From Pseudomonadota bacterium (lineage in GTDB: Bacteria; Pseudomonadota; Gammaproteobacteria; Xanthomonadales; Rhodanobacteraceae), in the NCBI GenBank assembly GCA_021777635.1, contig JAJYDI010000042.1, positions 1 through 10,919 on the forward strand: a stretch of 10,919 nucleotides of DNA, read 5' to 3'. This document shows positions 1-5,229 of this stretch, piece after piece. Position 1 is the first letter of the stretch. Every line of letters begins with the position of its first letter. Below the pieces are notes generated by a model that did no database searches, had not been told where the DNA came from, and saw only the letters and a list, made by a program, of their open reading frames with translations. Both the position numbers and the translations under genes were made by a program.

Positions 1-193
1 CCGGCGCACACCCCGCCAGGGCCTGGTCCAAATGCACCTGCGCATACAGGCGCAGCTCGATCCGGCAGCCGCCTCGCTGCAACGTCACCTGCGCCGGCAC
101 CACCGTCACCGCCACCACCCGCTGCCACGTCGCCGCTGCCGCCGCGTCAAGCAATTGGTCAATCCCGCCAGTCTCTAGTCCGACGAGCATCAC
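1..193 (-). CDS. Unidentified partial reading frame at the left edge
   Basis: On the minus strand an open frame runs off the left edge of the window. It could start at GTG 193 or ATG 190 (in frame, adjacent). An in-frame stop lies at 218-220, so the start cannot be far upstream. The readable product is about 63 residues. It opens MLVGLETGGIDQLL, then has an alanine-rich stretch and an alternating hydrophobic part (RVVAVTVVPAQVTLQ, then RIELRL) that could form beta strands. I do not recognise a family. The beta-rich look resembles C-terminal tails of some mobile-element proteins, but that is only an impression. No clear Shine-Dalgarno sequence precedes either start. It may be a real 5' end, a decayed remnant or chance; GC-rich DNA makes such frames common. 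Confidence 0.25.
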   Translation of the reverse strand, partial: MMLVGLETGGIDQLLDAAAAATWQRVVAVTVVPAQVTLQRGGCRIELRLYAQVHLDQALAGCAP

Positions 194-199
194 CGTAAG

Positions 200-216
200 G
201 CGGGCTTCCGGCCCGC
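200..216. repeat. Short perfect inverted repeat (6-bp stem)
   Basis: GCGGGC (200-205) and GCCCGC (211-216) form a 6-bp stem around the 5-base loop TTCCG. There is no run of T on either side, so it is not a typical rho-independent terminator. It lies next to the start of the left-edge minus-strand frame and about 160 bases before wzt. It may be a REP-like palindrome or chance in GC-rich DNA. Confidence 0.35.
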
Positions 217-253
217 GTCACAGTCACCGAACCCGCTTTCTAGAGTACCTGAT

Positions 254-278
254 GGGTCTGGCTGATCATCAAAGACCC
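254..278. repeat. Inverted repeat in the wzt upstream region
   Basis: GGGTCT (254-259) and AGACCC (273-278) are perfect complements separated by 13 bases that include the palindrome TGATCA. It could be an operator-like dyad or a weak hairpin ahead of the polysaccharide operon. No protein site is recognised and nothing else supports a role. Confidence 0.3.
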
Positions 279-312
279 GAAATGACGGTGGCCATTCCAA
301 GGTCGGTCCATC

Positions 313-343
313 GCCGAACGGGCGGTGGATGATGCCGTTCGGC
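313..343 (+). promoter_or_regulatory. 9-bp hairpin with ops-like loop in the wzt leader
   Basis: GCCGAACGG (313-321) and CCGTTCGGC (335-343) form a perfect 9-bp stem around a 13-base loop, ending 33 bases before the wzt start codon. No T-run follows on either strand, so a terminator is unlikely. The last stem base plus the loop read GGCGGTGG (321-328), which differs at one base from the ops core GGCGGTAG. That element is known to recruit the antiterminator RfaH in leaders of polysaccharide operons. A regulatory role is inferred; an eight-base near match alone is weak in GC-rich DNA. Confidence 0.4.
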
Positions 344-376
344 TAAGCTGCGCGCCCGGTTCTGTGTAGACGCGCG

Positions 377-1669
377 ATGACTTCTGACCATCCGGTACCT
401 GCCCCTGCAGTGCGCGTGAAGGACGTCTCCAAGGTGTACCGGTTGTGGGCCACGCCTGGCAGCCGACTGCTGGTGCCCTTAGTGCTGCGGTTGACGCGGC
501 TCCCGGTACGCCTGTGCCCGCGCATCGCCCGCCGCGTCCAGGCCTGGGTCGATCAGCGCATGCGATTGCACAAGGCCCTGGAGGGAATCAGCCTGGATTT
601 GCCTCGTGGCCATGCTCTGGGCATTGTCGGCCTGAACGGTAGCGGCAAAAGCACGCTGTTGCAGATCATCGCCGGCGTATTGCAACCCAGCACCGGTTCG
701 GTGGAGGTCAAGGGGCGCATCGCGGCCCTGCTGGAACTCGGCTCGGGATTTAACCCGGAGATGACAGGACGCGAGAATGTGATCCTGAATGCAGCTGTTT
801 TAGGAATGTCGCGCGCCCGCGCCGAGGTGCTGATGGAACGCATCCTCGCGTTTGCCGACATTGGCGAATATGTAGACCAGCCGGTCAAGACTTACAGTTC
901 CGGCATGGTGGTTCGGCTGGGGTTTGCCGTGCAGGTGCATATGGAGCCGGACATTTTGATCGTCGACGAGGCGTTGGCGGTCGGCGATGCCGAATTCCAG
1001 GCCCGCGCGATGGCGCGCATAGACGAGATCCTGTCAACCGGCACCACCCTGCTGTTCGTCGGCCACGACCTCAACGCGATCCGTGCCTTCTGCCGTGAAG
1101 CGATGCTGCTGGAGAAAGGCCGTATCGTCATGCGAGGCTCACCCGAGGATGTCACCACCGAGTACCTGTATCGCATCCACCAGAAAGGCCTGCGCGAGCG
1201 CGTTGCCGCCGTAGCGGCGGGAACGGAAATGGCCCGCATCGATCACGGTTATGGCGCCAGCGATGCCTGCGTGGTGGATGCAAGCATCAACGACGCGCCG
1301 CGCCACGCCAGCCTGCGTTTCGACGCCGCGGTTTCAGTGTGGCTACGCATCCGGCTGACGCGCCAAGTACGCGCGCCGCAGTTGATCCTCGACATCATGG
1401 ACGGCAAGGGACTGCAGCTCAGCGGACGGCGGGTTGCCTTGCCTGCAGAGCGTCGTGATGACCACGTCGAATTGCGCGTGCGATTTCGCGCCAGCTTTCA
1501 GAAAGGCGTCTATCGACTGCGGTTGCGCATTGTCGATGCCCCCAGCCTGGAGCAGACCCAGGTGCTGGCACGCCAGGAAGGATGGATATCGTTCGAGGTC
1601 GTCGACGACAGCCGCGACCGTTTCACCGGATTGTTTCCACTACCGATGGAAATCCGGATCGATCCATGA
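377..1669 (+). CDS. wzt: Wzt-like ABC transporter ATPase for polysaccharide export
   Basis: This 430-residue protein is the nucleotide-binding subunit of an ABC exporter of the KpsT/Wzt type, which drives lipid-linked O-antigen or related polysaccharide across the inner membrane with a Wzm permease. Visible in order: an N-terminal strand region with the long insertion typical of the family (about 28-62), Walker A GLNGSGKST (85-93), signature YSSGM (173-177), Walker B ILIVDEAL (193-200) and the H-loop histidine 230. A C-terminal extension from about 285 to the end is beta-rich and ends WISFEVVDDS plus a short tail, matching the Wzt C-terminal carbohydrate-binding domain in position and length. 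ATG 377 is the first start after the in-frame stop at 344-346. It has no clear Shine-Dalgarno sequence. The stop overlaps the next start (ATGA). No Wzm gene precedes it in the window. Confidence 0.93.
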   Translation: MTSDHPVPAPAVRVKDVSKVYRLWATPGSRLLVPLVLRLTRLPVRLCPRIARRVQAWVDQRMRLHKALEGISLDLPRGHALGIVGLNGSGKSTLLQIIAGVLQPSTGSVEVKGRIAALLELGSGFNPEMTGRENVILNAAVLGMSRARAEVLMERILAFADIGEYVDQPVKTYSSGMVVRLGFAVQVHMEPDILIVDEALAVGDAEFQARAMARIDEILSTGTTLLFVGHDLNAIRAFCREAMLLEKGRIVMRGSPEDVTTEYLYRIHQKGLRERVAAVAAGTEMARIDHGYGASDACVVDASINDAPRHASLRFDAAVSVWLRIRLTRQVRAPQLILDIMDGKGLQLSGRRVALPAERRDDHVELRVRFRASFQKGVYRLRLRIVDAPSLEQTQVLARQEGWISFEVVDDSRDRFTGLFPLPMEIRIDP

Positions 1670-2610
1670 GCGCGCGCCGCTGCATGCTGTTCCATCGCGA
1701 TTTCCGAGCCTTTACCGGCGGCCACGGCAAGGTGTACGACTGGTACACGCATGTGGCCACCCATCGCAACTGGCAGGCGAGCATCTACTTCACGCCTGAA
1801 TCGCGGCGTGATGACGACAATCCCTGGATCGCCGCCGGCATCGCGTCTGTGGTCGAGTGGCAACCCGCACAGACGCATGCACTGTTTCTTGCCGGCAACG
1901 ATTGGCAGGCCGCCGTCGATGCCTCGCCCGTTCCGCCCGTGATCAACCTGATTCAGGGGATACGCCACGCCGATCCCAGCCACGTTTCGAACGGCTATCT
2001 GTCGCGCCCCGCCGTGCGAGTCTGCGTCAGCGCGATGGTGGCCGATGCGCTGCGCGCCAGCGGCCGGGTACGCGGTCCGATCGAGGTGATCGAGGCCGGT
2101 ATCGATGTTGTCGCGCTGGCCGCTCTGGGGGATGCCGCCCCTGCGCGTCAGACGGTCCTGGTGGATGCCATCAAGCAGCCGGCGCTGGGCACGGCGGCGG
2201 CGGCGCATCTGGCCGCGCACGGCGTTGCGCACACGCTGCTGCAAAGCCCGCTGCCGCGCGCCGACTACCGCCGGCTGCTGGCACAACACGCGGTCTGCCT
2301 GCTGCTGCCGATGACGACCGAGGGCTTTTACCTGCCGGCGCTGGAAGCGATGGCGATCGGCCGTGCGGTGGTCGTGCCCGATGCCGTCGGCAACCGCGCC
2401 TACCTCGAATCCGGCCGCAACGCGCTGGTACCGAATCCGCAACCGCGTGACTTGGCCACCGCCGCGATCGATCTCATGCACAACGCCGCACATCGCGCGG
2501 TGATGGCCGGCGCAGGTCGCATCACGGCCCAGCGCTTTACCCTGGAACGCGAGCGCGCCGCGGCGCATGCCTTGCTTGATCGCATCGACGCACTCTGGGC
2601 CTCGTTGTGA
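1666..2610 (+). CDS. GT4-like glycosyltransferase of the sulfated-glycan operon
   Basis: The 314-residue product looks like a cytoplasmic GT-B glycosyltransferase that adds a sugar from a nucleotide-sugar donor to a growing surface glycan. The N-terminal part has FTGGHGKVYDW (16-26), resembling the acceptor-side glycine loop of GT4 enzymes. The C-terminal part has TEGFYLPALEAMA (218-230), giving the E-x7-E pair E219/E227 of the donor site. It is followed by GNRAYLESGRNALVPNP (242-258), the usual GT4 loop. At 314 residues it is shorter than the roughly 350-400 residues common in the family; the middle seems compressed. The start ATG 1666 overlaps the wzt stop by four bases. The frame is open further upstream to 1582, but that would overlap wzt heavily. 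Donor and acceptor cannot be read from the sequence. Confidence 0.85.
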   Translation: MSARRCMLFHRDFRAFTGGHGKVYDWYTHVATHRNWQASIYFTPESRRDDDNPWIAAGIASVVEWQPAQTHALFLAGNDWQAAVDASPVPPVINLIQGIRHADPSHVSNGYLSRPAVRVCVSAMVADALRASGRVRGPIEVIEAGIDVVALAALGDAAPARQTVLVDAIKQPALGTAAAAHLAAHGVAHTLLQSPLPRADYRRLLAQHAVCLLLPMTTEGFYLPALEAMAIGRAVVVPDAVGNRAYLESGRNALVPNPQPRDLATAAIDLMHNAAHRAVMAGAGRITAQRFTLERERAAAHALLDRIDALWASL

Positions 2611-3446
2611 GCGGCCGCAATCTGATTCTCACCGGCATTCCGCGTGCGGGCACGACGCTCGCCTGCCAGCTGCTGGGTTCCTGTGTAGACACCGTGGCAC
2701 TGGCCGAACCGATGCCGGTCGCGGACCTTCCGGCCAACGATCCGGTCACGGCCGTGGCCGTCATCGATGCTTTCTTCAGCGCTTGCAGGGAGTCGGCGCT
2801 CACGCGTGGCAAGGTCCCCAGCCGACAACGCGGCGGACATGTGCCGGACAATTTTTTCGTCGACGCACCGCAGTGGCGGCACTGGGACGCTACTGTTGCC
2901 GAGATTGCGGTCCCGCAGCCGCTGAGCGCCGAGTTCACACTGGCCATCAAGCACAACGGAACGTTTCTGGCGCTGTTGCCAGAGTTGGCGCGCGGCCACG
3001 CGGTCATCGGCATCGTGCGCAACCCGCTCGCACTGCTCGCGGCGTGGCAGGCCATCGATCTGCCCATCGGAACAGGGCGGCTACCCATGGCGGAACGTCT
3101 CGACCCGGTACTGGCTGCGCAACTGGGCGACGAGAGCAATACGCTGGCGCGCCAATTGATCATTTTGGAGTGGTGCTTCCGACGCCTGCACGATCATCTG
3201 TCGCGCGAGCGCATCCTGCGCTACGAAGACATCATCGATAGTGGCGGGCTGGCGCTGACCGCCGCCGCGGGCGTTGCCGGAACATCGGCGCCACTGGCGG
3301 ATCGCAACGCAGATAGACGCTACCGCATTGAGGGCACCCGACGGTTGCAGGACCGCCTGCAGGCGAGGCAGAGCGTCTGGCACACGTTTTACAGCGATGC
3401 CGAAATCGCTACGGTGGCAGACCGCTTGAGCGCAGCAGTGCCATGA
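2607..3446 (+). CDS. Sulfotransferase family protein (first of two)
   Basis: This 279-residue protein is probably a PAPS-dependent sulfotransferase acting on a glycan in the cytoplasm. GIPRAGTT (10-17) is the 5'-phosphosulfate-binding loop, right at the N-terminus as the family requires, and IVRNPLALLAAW (136-147) is the 3'-phosphate-binding segment. ERILRYEDI (201-209) matches the strand and helix that follow in bacterial sulfotransferases. The start is GTG 2607, overlapping the glycosyltransferase stop (GTGA); the phosphosulfate loop so close to it leaves little room for another start. The stop overlaps the next start (ATGA). Its sequence differs from the following sulfotransferase, so the pair is not a recent tandem duplication. 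It is more divergent than the second one; another P-loop-like transferase is a weaker alternative. Confidence 0.8.
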   Translation: MSGRNLILTGIPRAGTTLACQLLGSCVDTVALAEPMPVADLPANDPVTAVAVIDAFFSACRESALTRGKVPSRQRGGHVPDNFFVDAPQWRHWDATVAEIAVPQPLSAEFTLAIKHNGTFLALLPELARGHAVIGIVRNPLALLAAWQAIDLPIGTGRLPMAERLDPVLAAQLGDESNTLARQLIILEWCFRRLHDHLSRERILRYEDIIDSGGLALTAAAGVAGTSAPLADRNADRRYRIEGTRRLQDRLQARQSVWHTFYSDAEIATVADRLSAAVP

Positions 3447-4213
3447 GCACACCCCGTGTGAGCTTTCTGATCGGCGGCGTGCAAAAAGCGGGTACCACCG
3501 CACTGGGCGAATTCCTCGCCCTGCATCCGCAGGTCGCATTGCCCGCGCGCAAGGAAGCGCACATCTTCGATGCACCCGATTTCGACGATGCGGCCGACTC
3601 CGCCGCAGTGGATCGGCTCTACGCGTCGCAGTTTGCCGATGCCGTCCCCAGTGCGCTGTACGGCGACGCCACACCGATCTATCTGTTTCTCCCACAAGCC
3701 ATCCAGCGCATTGCACGTTATCGGCCGAGCATGCGCTGGATCATTCTGTTGCGGCACCCGGTTGCGCGCGCTCTTTCGCACTACCACATGGAGCGTGGGC
3801 GCGGCACCGAAACCTGGCCGCTATGGCCCGCGCTGATGCTGGAACGCTGGCGTCTGCGTGGGCACGGCGATGATCTATCGTGGCAGTCGCCTCTACGCTT
3901 GCATTCCTACCGGGCGCGCGGCGATTACGCGAGCCAGCTGGACAGGCTCTACGCCCATTTCCCGGGCGACCAGGTTCTGGTGCTGGACAGTGCACAACTG
4001 CGTCACCAGCCGGATCAGGCGCTGGCGCGCGTTTATGCGCACCTCGGCCTGTCCGGCACGCCGCAGCTGCCTGCCATGCAGACGGTATTTGCGGGCCGCT
4101 ATCCGCGCCTGCCGCAAAACTCGTGGCGCACGCGCATGCTGACTGCACTTTTCCGGCACGAGTTGGCCACACTCAAGAACCGCTACGACATCGATCTCGC
4201 ATTCGGTCCCTGA
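3443..4213 (+). CDS. Sulfotransferase domain protein (second of two)
   Basis: A 256-residue sulfotransferase of the Sulfotransfer_1 type, which moves sulfate from PAPS to a hydroxyl or amino group, here presumably of a surface polysaccharide. GVQKAGTTAL (12-21) is the phosphosulfate loop with lysine 15. KEAHIFD (37-43) and GDATPIYLF (74-82) are the usual early motifs. ILLRHPVARALSHYHM (101-116) is the 3'-phosphate-binding segment with R104 and S112. RGDYASQLDRLYAHFP (159-174) followed by a VLVLDS strand is the standard late motif. The length is slightly under the usual 270-300, with a short C-terminus, but all core motifs are present. The start ATG 3443 overlaps the preceding stop. It is the last gene of the four-gene operon; the next gene is on the other strand. 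Confidence 0.92.
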   Translation: MSTPRVSFLIGGVQKAGTTALGEFLALHPQVALPARKEAHIFDAPDFDDAADSAAVDRLYASQFADAVPSALYGDATPIYLFLPQAIQRIARYRPSMRWIILLRHPVARALSHYHMERGRGTETWPLWPALMLERWRLRGHGDDLSWQSPLRLHSYRARGDYASQLDRLYAHFPGDQVLVLDSAQLRHQPDQALARVYAHLGLSGTPQLPAMQTVFAGRYPRLPQNSWRTRMLTALFRHELATLKNRYDIDLAFGP

Positions 4214-4271
4214 TTCAATGCGGTCGATCGGATGTGCGGCCCGCCACTCGCTGGCGCGCTGAGCGGAACCT

Positions 4272-4284
4272 GCACGCAGCGTGC
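4272..4284. repeat. Palindrome in the convergent gap after the sulfotransferase operon
   Basis: GCACGC (4272-4277) and GCGTGC (4279-4284) are perfect complements around one base. It lies about 59 bases after the last operon stop and before the convergent DUF1993 gene end. It could be part of a terminator, but no T-run follows on either strand. The rest of the 118-base gap shows nothing else convincing. Confidence 0.25.
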
Positions 4285-4331
4285 GGCGTTCTCCCGAAAG
4301 TCGCGTCCTTGGCGCCACCGCGCGTCCCCCC

Positions 4332-4838
4332 TCAGCGCGGGCCGAGGTAATCGCCCTTGCCGATCTCGACGCCGTTGTGGCGCAGGATCGCGTATGCGGT
4401 GGTGACGTGGAAAAACAGGTTCGGCAGCGCGTGCTCGAACAGGTAGGTGCGGCCGATGAACTCGACCGTCTGCTTGCGCATCGGCAGCGTCACGGTGCGG
4501 TCCTCGCTGCCCGCGAAGGCCGTGGCCGGGATGCCGTTGACGAACGCGAGCGTCTTCGCGATGCGCGTCTTGAGTTCGGCGATCGTGACTTCGCTGTCCT
4601 CGTGCTTGGGCACCTCGAGGCCCGCCAGGCGTGCACTGGCGCCCTTGGCGGTGTCGCAGGCGATCTGCACCTGCCGCGTCAGAGCGAACATGTCGGGCGC
4701 TAGGCGCGCGTTGAGCAGGTTCGCCGGATCGAAGCCCCGAGCCTCGGCATGCGCCGCGGCCTTGTCGAGGATCACGGACAGGGCCGTGAGCGTGCGGTTG
4801 AAGACGCTGACCGACGCGTCGTACATCAGTGGGTTCAT
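4332..4838 (-). CDS. DUF1993 family protein
   Basis: A 168-residue soluble protein matching DUF1993 over its whole length. The function of this family is not established; its helical make-up is considered DinB-like. Conserved-looking segments are NARLAPDMFALTRQVQIA (43-60), which continues into CDTAKGASARLAG, and near the C-terminus FEHALPNLFFHVTTAYAI (134-151) followed by LRHNGVEIGKGDYLG. There are no signal peptide or membrane spans. An upstream in-frame ATG at 4907 exists, but ATG 4838 is chosen because the family begins with a motif like MNPLMYDAS and a GGAG lies 8 bases before it. It stands alone on the minus strand, downstream of the tRNA-Arg gene and convergent to the sulfotransferase operon, with no evident functional link to either. 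Confidence 0.88.
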   Translation of the reverse strand: MNPLMYDASVSVFNRTLTALSVILDKAAAHAEARGFDPANLLNARLAPDMFALTRQVQIACDTAKGASARLAGLEVPKHEDSEVTIAELKTRIAKTLAFVNGIPATAFAGSEDRTVTLPMRKQTVEFIGRTYLFEHALPNLFFHVTTAYAILRHNGVEIGKGDYLGPR

Positions 4839-4846
4839 GAGTCTGG

Positions 4847-4850
4847 CTCC
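4847..4850 (-). promoter_or_regulatory. Shine-Dalgarno deciding the DUF1993 start
   Basis: On the minus strand GGAG lies 8 bases upstream of ATG 4838. The longer reading from ATG 4907 would translate through this site, so the ribosome-binding site supports the shorter protein. Confidence 0.6.
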
Positions 4851-4917
4851 ATTGTCGGGGTGCCGCGGCGGCAACGCCATGCAGCATGACGCTGACGATT
4901 CGGGCACGGCTGTGGCA

Positions 4918-4994
4918 TGGCGACCCCGGCCCGATTCGAACGGGCGACCTTCCCCTTAGGAGGGGGATGCTCTATCCAGCTGAGCTACGGGGTC
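4918..4994 (-). tRNA. tRNA-Arg (anticodon CCT)
   Basis: Reading the minus strand, acceptor bases GACCCCG pair with CGGGGTC, followed by discriminator G and an encoded CCA, 77 bases in total. The D-arm contains AGCTCAGCTGGATAGAGC. The anticodon stem TCCCC/GGGGA encloses the loop CTCCTAA, giving anticodon CCT, which reads the arginine codon AGG. The T-arm has the GTTCGAATC loop on a GC-rich stem. All parts of the cloverleaf are present with no mismatch in the acceptor stem. It is the only tRNA here. Such tRNA genes are common integration sites, and the 3' end faces the sulfotransferase operon, but I found no second copy of the 3' end in the window. Confidence 0.97.
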
Positions 4995-5013
4995 GTGGAC
5001 AAACCCGATTTTC

Positions 5014-5019
5014 GCATAA
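5014..5019 (-). promoter_or_regulatory. Possible -10 element for the tRNA-Arg gene
   Basis: On the minus strand the hexamer TTATGC ends about 20 bases before the tRNA 5' end, a plausible place for a -10 box with a short leader. No good -35 hexamer is visible at the right distance, so this rests on position and a partial match only. Confidence 0.2.
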
Positions 5020-5054
5020 CCCTCCATGGCACGGCTCCCGTCGCAGGCACGCGC

Positions 5055-5112
5055 GGCGGCGTGCGCCGCCATACTGCCTCGGCGGCCGGTTGCTGAGGCA
5101 AGCGCATGCCTC
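5055..5112. repeat. Inverted repeats with alternative pairings before the ALDH gene
   Basis: GGCGGCG (5055-5061) and CGCCGCC (5064-5070) are perfect complements two bases apart. Next, TGCCTC occurs at 5075-5080 and at 5107-5112, and GAGGCA at 5095-5100 can pair with either copy, so two mutually exclusive 6-bp stems are possible. There is no T-run and no short leader frame that I can defend. If the promoter is the candidate at 5166-5174, this DNA is upstream of the transcript and would be a DNA-level site. Chance is possible in such GC-rich DNA. Confidence 0.3.
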
Positions 5113-5165
5113 GCGCCGCACCGCAGGGTCCGGGCTCCGCATCCTCCGGGACCGACGCTGGCCTC

Positions 5166-5174
5166 TGTTAAACT
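5166..5174 (+). promoter_or_regulatory. Candidate extended -10 promoter for the ALDH gene
   Basis: TGTTAAACT reads as an extended -10 (TG, one base, TAAACT), about 56 bases before the ATG at 5230. It is the most AT-rich spot in the intergenic region. No recognisable -35 sits 16-18 bases upstream, which extended -10 promoters can tolerate. It would serve the aldehyde dehydrogenase and perhaps the genes packed behind it. Confidence 0.35.
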
Positions 5175-5219
5175 TCACGGCCAACCCGTTGATCCGCGGC
5201 ATCCCGGCGGCAGCCGCGC

Positions 5220-5224
5220 AGGAG
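5220..5224 (+). promoter_or_regulatory. Shine-Dalgarno deciding the ALDH start
   Basis: AGGAG lies 5 bases before ATG 5230. The same frame is open upstream to an ATG at 5026, but that stretch is poor protein sequence, so this site marks the true start. Confidence 0.65.
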
Positions 5225-5229
5225 TCTCC

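Noticed and set aside
313..343. The 9-bp hairpin as a rho-independent terminator
   Set aside because: No run of T follows the stem on either strand, and no gene end sits just before it.
1510..2568. A 352-codon minus-strand open frame opposite the glycosyltransferase
   Set aside because: Antisense to a gene with a clear E-x7-E motif and coupled starts; the translation shows no domain.
1..4994. Search for a second copy of the tRNA-Arg 3' end as an attachment site
   Set aside because: Only a 7-base match (CGGCCCG near 209-215) was found, too short to mean anything.
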